Shown one piece after another: positions 53,490 through 61,851 of a stretch of 64,000 nucleotides of DNA. The stretch covers positions 28,408 through 92,407 of the forward strand of contig JBFMDH010000031.1 in the NCBI GenBank assembly GCA_040754075.1. The letters run 5' to 3'. Source of the DNA: Acidobacteriota bacterium (lineage in GTDB: Bacteria; Acidobacteriota; Blastocatellia; UBA7656). A program made the translations under genes and the position numbers. Every line of letters begins with the position of its first letter. The first letter of the stretch is position 1. The notes beneath the pieces were generated by a model that had not been told where the DNA came from, did no database searches, and saw only the letters and a program-made list of their open reading frames with translations.

Positions 53490-53589
53490 GTTATAGCGGT
53501 TGGCAAAACGATTTACTGAGGTTGAACAGGCAGTCTTTGACCGCGCGCTCAACAGAGACTGGGTAAACTCATTTGCAAACCGCTATAAC
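53490..53589. mobile_element. MITE-like element with 27-base inverted ends
   Basis: GTTATAGCGGTTGGCAAAACG and six further bases (53490-53516) are repeated inverted at 53563-53589 with few mismatches (the right end reads GTTATAGCGGTTTGCAAATG on the minus strand). The 46 bases between contain a smaller inverted pair, CAGTCT and AGACTG. The whole can fold into one long hairpin. It lies in the 500-base gap between the receptor terminator and the next minus-strand gene; nothing else is evident there. Confidence 0.6.
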
Positions 53590-53842
53590 GTGATAAAGCC
53601 TTGTGGGGCGATCAGCATTCTATCGCAAGGCGCGCGCTATGACCGGTGCTTTGGCAATCAACAGGCAAAACGATCTGCGTATTGAATCAACCGGTATTCA
53701 AAAGAGTTTGGCTAGCGGAGCCTTCATAAGATTTGCTGCCCGTAGTTATTGTAGAGAGTGATGAATTTGCCGGATTTGATTTTTGTTGTTACGCATCCGT
53801 CAATCCATCTTTTCATTACACGTCACCGGTTTTATCGGCAAT

Positions 53843-54847
53843 TTATTGATTAGCCTTGGTTCGCAGTTGTTGGATTAAGCCCTTAATTTTATCGGTATCC
53901 TTGGCATCGGTCGCTTCTTTCAAAAAGAGTTCCAGTTCATCCGCAGCTTCCTTATACCGTTTGGTATTGCTGTAAATTTGCGCCAGGTACATGTGGACAT
54001 CGGGAATTTGTTTGCCGCCAAGTTCATAAGCTCGTTTAAGCGGAGTTTCAGCCTCTGCGAATTTGCTGCTGCGAAACAGCACGATGCCAAACCAGAATTG
54101 CGAATTTACGGAATTCGGCGCTAACGCAACCGCGCGTTGTAGCGATTCTGCCGCGCTGTTTAATTGCTTCAAATTGTATTGTGCAATCCCCAGCGTATGC
54201 AGACTAAGCTGGCCTTTGGGATTCACTTTTATGGCTTTCAACAGGGTTTCCTGCGCCAGTTCATATTGACGCTGTTTGGCATATTCCACTCCCAATCGCT
54301 CTAAGGCGAAATAAAACTGCGGAAAGATTTCAATTGCTTTTTTCAATAAGCCGATGCCCTCATCAAGGCTGCCTGACGAATCAAGTTTCTCAATGGCATC
54401 TTGATAATGTTTTTGCGCTTCAGCCGGAACGTTTTGGGAAAAGACGGTTCCGGGAGGTTTGACCTTGTTCGGTGATTTGACCTCATCCATCGTTCGCAAG
54501 GTGAGCACTCTCTCTTCGTAAGCCCGTCCGCTGTTTGCCGATGCCGAAACGACAATCAGTTCAACCCGCTCCGTTGGCGGAGTCGCATAGATGGTTCCGG
54601 CAGTAACTACCCGAATTTGATAATTGCCTCGCGTCAAGCCGCTAAAGACAAATCTTCCTGACCCGGTCGTCCGACTCCTTTTTATTACCAAATCCACATC
54701 GTCAAGTAACTCGACATAAATATCGGCTACCGGGCGACGCGAACTATCCATGATAAATCCGGCAATCGTGTTGCCGGTTTGCGCGGTCGATTTGAGCGGC
54801 AATAAAACAAGCAGCAAAACCAATATCAGTAAAATAGTTTTACTCAT
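53843..54847 (-). CDS. Exported TPR protein with a carboxypeptidase-regulatory-like domain
   Basis: A 334-residue exported protein: signal peptide (ILLILVLLLVLLPLKSTAQ), then a beta-sandwich of the CarboxypepD_reg type (about 25-105: TIAGFIMDSSRRPVADIYVEL, GNYQIRVVTAGTIY) like the N-terminal module of the TonB-dependent receptors, then about five TPR units (from AEAQKHYQDAIEKLDSSG to ETPLKRAYELGGKQIPDVHM and YKEAADELELFL). Periplasmic. It is divergent from the receptor-gene relic at 54960 and may once have been linked to that receptor, but this is conjecture. Confidence 0.85.
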   Translation of the reverse strand: MSKTILLILVLLLVLLPLKSTAQTGNTIAGFIMDSSRRPVADIYVELLDDVDLVIKRSRTTGSGRFVFSGLTRGNYQIRVVTAGTIYATPPTERVELIVVSASANSGRAYEERVLTLRTMDEVKSPNKVKPPGTVFSQNVPAEAQKHYQDAIEKLDSSGSLDEGIGLLKKAIEIFPQFYFALERLGVEYAKQRQYELAQETLLKAIKVNPKGQLSLHTLGIAQYNLKQLNSAAESLQRAVALAPNSVNSQFWFGIVLFRSSKFAEAETPLKRAYELGGKQIPDVHMYLAQIYSNTKRYKEAADELELFLKEATDAKDTDKIKGLIQQLRTKANQ

Positions 54848-54959
54848 GAATTTCCTCCTAAAGTGAGTGAGGCATCGGAATTTTACGAATCAAAGATGCG
54901 GTTATTTTAACAAAAAACGCTCCCTATAACCTAGCGTAAAATCTCTCGAAATGAGGTTT

Positions 54960-55250
54960 GATAAACAAAAGTGCCTGAATAAACTGCCGCCGGGCACCGA
55001 ACGCGGCGACAAATTCTCGCAGGTGAATGTGCGAGTCGGTTGGAACCATAAATTCACAGAGAACCTGAAACTGTCGCTGTTCTTTGAAGGGTTCAATATC
55101 TTCAACACCGCGAACTTCGGGAACTCATTCGATGGCACGGTTGGCAGTCCGAACTTCAAGAAGCCGACAAATTTCTTTGGCGCGACGGGATTTTCCGAAC
55201 CCATCGGCATTCCGTTTCAGGGACAGTTCGGTATCCGTTTCAGTTTCTAA
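54960..55250 (+). pseudogene. C-terminal relic of an Oar-like TonB-dependent receptor
   Basis: About 95 residues closely match the C-terminus of the receptor at 55939: LPPGTERGDKFSQVNVRV here against LPPNSERGDIFSQVNLRV there, then LFFEGFNIFNTANFG against LFFEAFNLFNTANFG, and GATGFSEPIGIPFQ against GATGFSEPLGIPFQ, both ending in FSF. Only the last barrel strands remain; no signal, plug or start of barrel is present. It is the 3' stub of a deleted receptor gene. Confidence 0.85.
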
Positions 55251-55397
55251 CCTGACCTGCAAGGGTTAAGGCGTTGGACGCTTGCGACCCGCGACGCGCA
55301 CGCGCTCTACGGTAAATTCGGATTTGCAACGCCAGCCCATCCTGAGCGCCTGATGGAAATTCACCGCCCTGATGTTTATCTAAAAACCGTCGATTAA
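55251..55397 (+). pseudogene. C-terminal relic of a GNAT acetyltransferase
   Basis: Directly after the receptor relic stop, a frame reads PDLQGLRRWTLATRDAHALY, then GKFGFATPAHPERLMEIH and RPDVYLKTVD before a stop at 55395. This is the usual C-terminal part of a GNAT N-acetyltransferase (WTLATRDAHxLYxKFGF). The acetyl-CoA loop and the N-terminal half are absent, and no start codon precedes it, so it is a fragment. Confidence 0.75.
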
Positions 55398-55412
55398 CCA
55401 CTTGTTATCAAA

Positions 55413-55446
55413 TTCAATATATTGGATAAGTGTTCAATATATTGAA
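55413..55446. promoter_or_regulatory. Tandem palindromes TTCAATATATTGAA
   Basis: TTCAATATATTGGA (55413-55426) and the perfect 14-base palindrome TTCAATATATTGAA (55433-55446) lie 20 bases apart, about two helical turns. They sit about 490 bases before the receptor gene start and just after the relic genes. They could be an operator pair or a leftover of the deleted gene's control region. In the 541-base gap to the receptor gene I see nothing else. Confidence 0.4.
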
Positions 55447-55938
55447 TCAATAAAGGTTTCAACAATGTAAAACTTTTTAAGCCGTTGCAAAAAGATGTTG
55501 CGGTTTTATGGCGAAAAAACGGGCGTTTTCCATAAATTCGGAAAGAAATTCAGAATCTAGTATTTTCATTGCCAGGTAGAATTTTTCCTGGTTCTCAGTA
55601 TTTTTATTTTACCCGTGCGCTATCAATCCTTTATCGCGCTTTGGCGCGACTTGAAATCCGCTTGGAATAACGCTTGCTAAATTTTCAATCACCCAGTGTT
55701 CTCAGCTATGTTTAGCATTAGGCGAGGGTGAGAAGTTTTAAATACCCCGTGCTAATTCCATCCTGAAAATTCCTGCTGCTAAACCCCAAAGGGCAAAGGC
55801 GCGGCAAAGCGTTTGTCTGATGCCGTTGTCCGAATTATTTGTCCATTAGATTCCTTCTTGATTATGGCTTCCCAGCCTGCGTAATCAGCCACAATGGAAA
55901 CCCGTGTGCTTATGAAAGCCACTGGTATGGAGGTTAAA

Positions 55939-58900
55939 ATGAAACAGAACAGATTTAAACAAACCATCACATCCCTACTGACTCTATTGACCCTACTGAT
56001 TTCGACGCCCGTCGCGCTCGTTGCGCAGACCGCAAACACCGGCGTTGTGACAGGCGTTGTCAAAGATCAATCCGGCGCTGTCGTATCAAACGCGACGGTC
56101 AAAGCCATCAATAAAGGCACCAATGCCGAACGCCTGGTGACCACCAGCGACACCGGCGCGTTTGAACTGACGCAACTGACGCCGGGCGAATATCGCATTG
56201 AAATCGAAGCCGGTGGCTTTGCCAAATATGTGCAGGAACCGGTCACCGTCAATGTCTTGTCGCGTGTGACCATCGAACCGGCACTCAAACCCGCAGGCTC
56301 TGCCGAACAGGTCACGGTTACGGGTGAATCGTCGCCGGTTGTTGAAACGACTAAGACCGATGTCGGCGGCGTGGTCACCCAAAAACAATTAGAGAGCCTG
56401 CCGGTCAACGGTCGCTCATTCGCTTCGCTTGCGGTACTCATTCCGGGCGCTACGCAAGCGCCGTCTTTCGATCCGACCAAAGCCCGCACCGGAACTTTTT
56501 CCATCGGCGGTTCGACAGGTCGCAATGTCAACATCACCATTGATGGCGGTGACAACAAAGACAATGTCGTCGGCGGCATTTTGCAGAATTATTCGATGGA
56601 AGGCATTCAGGAATTCGCCCTTTCGACCCAACGATTTTCCGCAGCCAATGGGCGGTCGGGCGGCGCTTTGCTTTCGGTTATCAACAAAAGCGGAAGCAAT
56701 GACCTGCACGGTTCGCTGTTCGGATTTTTCCGCGATGATACATTCAACGCCAGCGCGCCGAAAATTTTAGCCAAAGCCAATCCGATTATTTTTTCCGACC
56801 CCAACGATGTCGTTAAACCCGCCTTCAGTCGCCAACAATTCGGTGGCTCACTCGGCGGTCCGGCGATTAAAGACAAGCTCTTCTGGTTTGGCACCGTTGA
56901 ACATACACGCGAGCGCGCGACGTCCATTGTCCCGACCGATACTGTGAGTCAAATTCAATTGCTCGCGCCGCTCGGTTACAACGTTGACCGATTTTTCCCG
57001 CAACCCTTCGATGATACGCAATACACCCTGAAAGGCGATTGGCATCCGCAAGATAATCACGCCTTCTCGTTGCGTTATGCGCAACAAAACAATGAAGCCT
57101 TAAATGACCAGGCGGGCTTTTTAATCGTGCAAACCGATTTGAGCGGAGGCGATAGACAGTTGAATGACCTGCATAGTCTTCTCGGTTCATGGACGTGGAC
57201 AGCCAATTCCAGAACCGTCAATCAATTCCTCTATCAATGGTCAACCTTCAACAACCGCATTCTCGCAACCTCGGATTTGCCGAATCTGGCATTCGCAGAT
57301 GGCATCGTTGTCGGGCGCAATGCCAATGTGCCGCAACAAACTACGCAACGCAAACATCAATTCCGCGATGACCTCAGTTGGAATGTCGGCAATCACGCGC
57401 TGAAATTCGGCGGCGATTATGTGTTCATTCCCGAAATCGGCGGCTTCTTCAATTTCGTATCCACCCCCAATTATCTTTTCGGTGACACCATACGAAATAT
57501 TTTGACCGATACGGCGACTTATCCGCAGGGGCTGAACACCCCCGGAAGCGTCATTCAAATCGTGCTGGCGGGCGGCGACCCCAGCACAGCTTTCTTAGAT
57601 AACTCGCATCAATTTTCCGGGTACGCCCAGGATGACTGGCGCGTCTCACGCAGACTCACACTCAACCTTGGTGTGCGTTATGACGTTGACCTGGGTTTCG
57701 TTGATGCCAAGCGTCAGGAGAGAAATCGCGCCGTCCGGGCTTTGCAGATTATCGGAAGTCCATACGGACAACGCATCGCGCAAAACGACACGAATAATTT
57801 TTCACCGCGTCTGGGGTTTGCCTATGACGTATTCGGCGACGGGCGTTCGGTGGTGCGCGGCGGTTATGGACTTTACTATGACCAGTCATTCCAAAACGTC
57901 GTCACCTTTGCGGTGCAACAGGCGCACGATGAAATTTACGGGCAACTGGTCAATGACGATGATGGACTGAGTTTATCATCGCCGGTTCCAACGATTCCGC
58001 GACCGTTTACCAATCCGCTCATTCCGATTCGCGGGCGGTTGATCGACCCGAATTTTGAATCGCCATACAGCCAGCAAACCAACATCGGTTTCGCGCAGGA
58101 AATCGGTCGAAACATGGCTTTGGAATTCGATTACATACACATTCTCGGACTCCATGAGTTCACCGGTTTAGACATCAATCCGCGCATCGGGCCGCTCATC
58201 GGCGCAGACCGCAACAGCCCGACGCCGCCAAGACTCCTGGCTGATGCTTTCGCAGCCCACGCCGCCGAACTCACGCAGGAATTCGGCATTCCCAATCCCT
58301 TTTCAAGAATCACTGTGGCGCAATCCGATGGGCGCTCGCGTTACGATGCGTTCACGGTGTCGCTGCGCAAACGCTACAGCAATCGTTTTCAATTGAACAC
58401 CCATTACACCTTGTCGAAAGCTGTGACCTGGTTTGGTCTGTCAGGCGATTTCGGACAAGCGCCGCAAAATCCGTTCAACAAATTTGATGCGGCGGCAGAT
58501 TTCGGTCCCACAAGTTCGGATGAACGTCATCGCTTTGTGGTATCGGGAATTTTTGATTTGCCTTGGGGCATTCAATTATCGCCCATCCTGCAATTTGCCT
58601 CAGCGCGTCCGTACAGCATCTTCCCCGAAGGCGCTGATGACATCAATAAAGACGGTATCTTCAACGATACGGAAACTCGCGATGGCAATGACCAGAATCA
58701 TTTACCGCCCAACAGCGAACGCGGCGATATATTCTCGCAAGTCAATCTGCGGGTCGCCAAAAATTTCAATTTCCGCAATGACCGTTTCAAAGTGGGATTG
58801 TTCTTTGAGGCGTTCAATCTGTTCAACACGGCAAATTTTGGAGCCGCGTATCAACAGGTTGTTGGCACGCCCGACTTCAAACGACCGATTAACTTTTACG

Positions 58901-58971
58901 GAGCGACAGGATTTTCCGAACCGCTTGGCATTCCGTTCCAGGCGCAATTCGGTTTCCGTTTCTCTTTCTAA
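55939..58971 (+). CDS. Oar-like TonB-dependent receptor
   Basis: A 1010-residue outer-membrane receptor. Signal peptide (ITSLLTLLTLLISTPVALVAQ), CarboxypepD_reg domain (about residues 30-110: GVVTGVVKDQSGAVVSNATV, TPGEYRIEIEAGGF), plug domain with LESLPVNGRSFASLAVL and VNITIDGGDNKDN, then a long barrel ending in QFGFRFSF. GGAGG five bases upstream supports ATG 55939; an in-frame ATG at 55894 lacks a ribosome site. It is a paralogue of the relic at 54960, so the locus once held at least two copies. The ligand is unknown. A terminator within a larger inverted repeat follows. Confidence 0.92.
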   Translation: MKQNRFKQTITSLLTLLTLLISTPVALVAQTANTGVVTGVVKDQSGAVVSNATVKAINKGTNAERLVTTSDTGAFELTQLTPGEYRIEIEAGGFAKYVQEPVTVNVLSRVTIEPALKPAGSAEQVTVTGESSPVVETTKTDVGGVVTQKQLESLPVNGRSFASLAVLIPGATQAPSFDPTKARTGTFSIGGSTGRNVNITIDGGDNKDNVVGGILQNYSMEGIQEFALSTQRFSAANGRSGGALLSVINKSGSNDLHGSLFGFFRDDTFNASAPKILAKANPIIFSDPNDVVKPAFSRQQFGGSLGGPAIKDKLFWFGTVEHTRERATSIVPTDTVSQIQLLAPLGYNVDRFFPQPFDDTQYTLKGDWHPQDNHAFSLRYAQQNNEALNDQAGFLIVQTDLSGGDRQLNDLHSLLGSWTWTANSRTVNQFLYQWSTFNNRILATSDLPNLAFADGIVVGRNANVPQQTTQRKHQFRDDLSWNVGNHALKFGGDYVFIPEIGGFFNFVSTPNYLFGDTIRNILTDTATYPQGLNTPGSVIQIVLAGGDPSTAFLDNSHQFSGYAQDDWRVSRRLTLNLGVRYDVDLGFVDAKRQERNRAVRALQIIGSPYGQRIAQNDTNNFSPRLGFAYDVFGDGRSVVRGGYGLYYDQSFQNVVTFAVQQAHDEIYGQLVNDDDGLSLSSPVPTIPRPFTNPLIPIRGRLIDPNFESPYSQQTNIGFAQEIGRNMALEFDYIHILGLHEFTGLDINPRIGPLIGADRNSPTPPRLLADAFAAHAAELTQEFGIPNPFSRITVAQSDGRSRYDAFTVSLRKRYSNRFQLNTHYTLSKAVTWFGLSGDFGQAPQNPFNKFDAAADFGPTSSDERHRFVVSGIFDLPWGIQLSPILQFASARPYSIFPEGADDINKDGIFNDTETRDGNDQNHLPPNSERGDIFSQVNLRVAKNFNFRNDRFKVGLFFEAFNLFNTANFGAAYQQVVGTPDFKRPINFYGATGFSEPLGIPFQAQFGFRFSF

Positions 58972-58989
58972 AAACCTTACAAAATTGAA

Positions 58990-59129
58990 GTTGAGCAAGC
59001 GGGCTGAGACCGCGCCTTGCTCGTGAACAATTCAAATAAAAAAGCCGAAGCTCGTGAAGGCTTCGGCTTTTTTTATTCAACCTATAGCGATTTATCAACC
59101 GATGCGCGGTCTCAGCCCGCTTGCTCAAC
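58990..59129. repeat. 26-base perfect inverted repeat enclosing a terminator
   Basis: The 26 bases at 58990-59015 (starting GTTGAGCAAGCGGGCTGAGA) occur as an exact inverse complement at 59104-59129. Between them lies a terminator hairpin (59036-59076). The two arms could form a long outer stem, or mark the ends of a small inserted element. Confidence 0.8.
59036..59076 (+). terminator. Rho-independent terminator of the second receptor gene
   Basis: AAAGCCGAAGC (59041-59051) pairs with GCTTCGGCTTT (59060-59070), preceded by A residues and followed by TTTT. It is 65 bases after the receptor stop and inside the 26-base inverted repeat; flanking A and T tracts allow use in both directions. Confidence 0.9.
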
Positions 59130-59159
59130 TGAAGGGTTGCTAAATGTACTGACTTCACA

Positions 59160-60344
59160 TCATCCGAAACAATAGAGTTTGCCGTCTTGTGAACCAACGA
59201 TGATTTTGCCCGATGCGATGGCTGCCGATGCGGAAATCGGCGCACCGGCGTTATACTCCCAAACCTTTGCGCCGGTTTGAAAATCCAATACATAAAATCG
59301 TCCATCGTTTGAACCGACAAACACCCGACCATCGGCAAGCGTCGGCGATGATTCCACACGCGCTCTGGTGGTAAATGTCCACAAGGCTTTGCCGGTGCGG
59401 GCGTTCAAACAATGAACCATTTTGTCGCGCCCGCCAACCACTACACGCCCGTCAACTACGCCCGCCGAAGCATAAAAGGGAAACTGTCTTTGCGGATGCG
59501 AATAACGCCAGGCAATGCGTTTGGTGGTCAAATTCATACCAATCACTTCATTGTTGAAGTTGCCGAAATAAGCGAAACCATCAAGTATCACCGGCGATGC
59601 GCCGACATATGCGCCTGCGGGAATTTGATAAAGCTCTTTGCCATCCGATACGCGAATGGCGCGAAAAATTTCATCGCAACCGGCAACATAAGCAATGCCG
59701 CCAACGACTGCGGGGGTGCAGTGCACATAGCCGCTGGTTTTCGCCTGCCACAGCAATTTGCCGCTTCGCGCATTGAAACAGTAAAGGTTTTCATCATACG
59801 AACCAATCAGCACTTTATCATCAACAATGACCGGCGAAGATTTGATTTCGGCATTGGTCTTGTAAGTCCACAGCCTTTGCCCGTTACTCGCATTGACGGC
59901 ATGAAAAACCCCCGTCATATCGCCGATATAAACGATGCCACTCGCGACCGCCGGTGAAGAAGTTTCAATATCGCCCGTCGAATATTTCCAATGTACTGCG
60001 CCGCTGTTTAAATCAAGCGCAATCAATTCGCCTTTATGCGAGCCGACATAAACCACGCCATCTTTGATTGCCGCAGACGATTCGATAGATTCGCCCGCGT
60101 CATAGGTCCATAGAACCTTTAAATCGCGCGGCACACTGGAAAGTGAAATCGCGGTGTTTTGCAAATTGCCGCGAAACTGCCCCCATTCGCCCGCGAAGGT
60201 GTATTTCTGAGAAAAGGCAAAAGGCGTTGCGTTGAAGACAAAAGGCAAAAGGCAAAAGGCAAAAGGCAAAAGTACCAATGCTTTTGTTGGTAATGCCCAT
60301 CTGAAAATTCGCTTTGCTCTTTGATTAGGAAGTTTTTCTCCCAT
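59160..60344 (-). CDS. Exported eight-bladed PQQ-type propeller protein
   Basis: An about 394-residue exported propeller protein similar to BamB and PQQ-binding repeat proteins. After the signal region come eight repeats of the form VYVGSxxGxLxALDxxSGxxxW (for example VYVGSHKGELIALDLNSGAV, VYIGDMTGVFHAVNASNGQR, VVVGGRDKMVHCLNARTGKA, IIVGSQDGKLYCFG), closing the ring with strands at both ends. No enzyme active site is seen. The hydrophobic core of the signal peptide, LVLLPFAFCLLPFVF, is encoded by a TTTTGCC tandem repeat. ATG 60344 is taken, but ATG 60374 is possible; neither has a strong ribosome site. It follows the alcohol dehydrogenase gene by about 120 bases. Confidence 0.85.
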   Translation of the reverse strand: MGEKLPNQRAKRIFRWALPTKALVLLPFAFCLLPFVFNATPFAFSQKYTFAGEWGQFRGNLQNTAISLSSVPRDLKVLWTYDAGESIESSAAIKDGVVYVGSHKGELIALDLNSGAVHWKYSTGDIETSSPAVASGIVYIGDMTGVFHAVNASNGQRLWTYKTNAEIKSSPVIVDDKVLIGSYDENLYCFNARSGKLLWQAKTSGYVHCTPAVVGGIAYVAGCDEIFRAIRVSDGKELYQIPAGAYVGASPVILDGFAYFGNFNNEVIGMNLTTKRIAWRYSHPQRQFPFYASAGVVDGRVVVGGRDKMVHCLNARTGKALWTFTTRARVESSPTLADGRVFVGSNDGRFYVLDFQTGAKVWEYNAGAPISASAAIASGKIIVGSQDGKLYCFG

Positions 60345-60462
60345 AAACAAAGGCGGGTTTAATTGTGATACCATCGCCTTCACAACACGCGAAAGCGACC
60401 CAGGTAATGCAAATTTGGCAGTAAATATTTTTGCCTTTTGCTTTTTGCCTTTTGCCTGTTGA
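60228..60462. repeat. AAAAGGC heptamers overlapping a signal-peptide coding region
   Basis: On the plus strand four to five tandem AAAAGGC units occupy 60239-60271, with further units at about 60213-60222; an inverted group (TTTTGCC and TTTTTGCC) lies at about 60429-60460. The first group is inside the coding sequence of the propeller protein, where it encodes the leucine/proline/phenylalanine-rich core of the signal peptide; the second lies upstream of that gene. Confidence 0.75.
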
Positions 60463-60466
60463 TTTA

Positions 60467-61606
60467 TTAATACGCGCACTGGTAAACCTCCAAAGCTTCG
60501 ATTTCGCCAAACGGACGCGGATTGAAGGTGCCTGTCCACTGGGTCGCCGCGTCTTTGGCAAGAATCTCTAAATCATCAATGTTGATTCCTGCGCTTGCCA
60601 AGCCTCTGGGTAAATTGCCTGCTTTAATTAAGCTTTCAAGTCGCAGGGCTAAGGCTTCGACCGGGTTTTCCTGAAATTTAAGTTTAGCAACTTGCGCGAG
60701 TTCTTCGTAGCGCGCCGCGACTACTGCGCCATTCCAGCGCACGACGTGCGGCAACATTAAGGCAATCGCATCGCCGTGCGGGGTGTTGTAGTGCGCGGTT
60801 AAGGGATTGGCGCAGGCGTGGGTTGCGCCAAGCATGGAATTTTCAATCGCTACCCCGGCAAAGTAAGCGCCAAGTTGCATCGCGCCACGCGCTTCGATGT
60901 TGGTTGGGTCGCCGAGGACTCGCTCGAAATTGGCTTCCAACAGTCGCCAGGCTTCGCGTGAAAACATTTCCGAAAGCGGATTGCGTTTGGTGGTCACATA
61001 AGATTCAACGGCGTGCGAGATGGCATCAAAGCCTGCGGTGGCGGTCACTTTTGCAGGTTGCGAGACGGTAAGGCGCGGGTCGAGTATCGCAACTTTAAAT
61101 GCCGCTTTGGGGTCGCCGCAAGCCATCTTCACATGAGTCTCGGCATCGGAAATCAAGGCGTAGCATTGCGCTTCACTGCCTGTGCCTGCGGTAGTCGGAA
61201 TGCCAATCATCGGCAACATCGGTTTTGTCGCTTTACCATAGCCCCAGTAATCGCGCATCGCGCCGCCATTGGTGAGCAGAAAATTGATGCCCTTGGTGCA
61301 ATCCATAGAACTTCCGCCGCCAAGTCCGACAAGCGAATCGATGTCGAGCGATGCGGCATACATGCGCCCGCGTTCAATCATTCGCGTGTCGGGATTGGCT
61401 TCAAATTCATGAAAATTGAAAACCGTGATGCCCGATTGTTGTAAAGATTTGGTTGCCTGTTCGACATAGCCGCATTCAAAGAGACCAATATCTGCAACAA
61501 TCAAGGTGCGACGAAAACCCAGTTTCAAGGCAATCTCGCCTAACTCTTTAAACCTTCCTTCGCCGAATATGATGCGGGTGTGTTTTTGAAAGTCGAATGG
61601 CTTCAT
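60467..61606 (-). CDS. Iron-containing alcohol dehydrogenase
   Basis: A 379-residue group III alcohol dehydrogenase that interconverts alcohols and aldehydes with NAD(P). The NAD-binding region has LVGLGGGSSMDCTKGI and IGIPTTAGTGSEAQ; metal ligands are in GFDAISHAVESYV (aspartate and histidine) and THACANPLTAHYNTPHGDA (two histidines). ATG 61606 is the family-like start (MKPFDFQKHTRIIFGEGRFKEL); a longer frame to 61723 does not look like the family. No clear ribosome site. The substrate is not apparent. Confidence 0.93.
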   Translation of the reverse strand: MKPFDFQKHTRIIFGEGRFKELGEIALKLGFRRTLIVADIGLFECGYVEQATKSLQQSGITVFNFHEFEANPDTRMIERGRMYAASLDIDSLVGLGGGSSMDCTKGINFLLTNGGAMRDYWGYGKATKPMLPMIGIPTTAGTGSEAQCYALISDAETHVKMACGDPKAAFKVAILDPRLTVSQPAKVTATAGFDAISHAVESYVTTKRNPLSEMFSREAWRLLEANFERVLGDPTNIEARGAMQLGAYFAGVAIENSMLGATHACANPLTAHYNTPHGDAIALMLPHVVRWNGAVVAARYEELAQVAKLKFQENPVEALALRLESLIKAGNLPRGLASAGINIDDLEILAKDAATQWTGTFNPRPFGEIEALEVYQCAY

Positions 61607-61851
61607 AGTTGGTATGGAGCATGATACGCAAAAAATTACGGGATTTTCAAAGCCAGGCAAAGAGTCTTTTTCAACGACCGAAATTGGCTCCCTCAATTGA
61701 GAGAAAGTGGCTTTTGTAGCCAACCGCTCTTTCGATTAACATCCAAGTACGCTGTCCGTGTCTCCATTGGCATTTCGCCAAACCAAAATAAATTGCCAGA
61801 ATGTTTTTTAATACAAGGACTGCAAACTTACCGAAATAATTAACGGAGGTT

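Noticed and set aside
53500..53685. A 61-residue plus-strand frame after the receptor gene
   Set aside because: It overlaps the MITE-like inverted repeat, has no ribosome site, and its residues come from the repeat.
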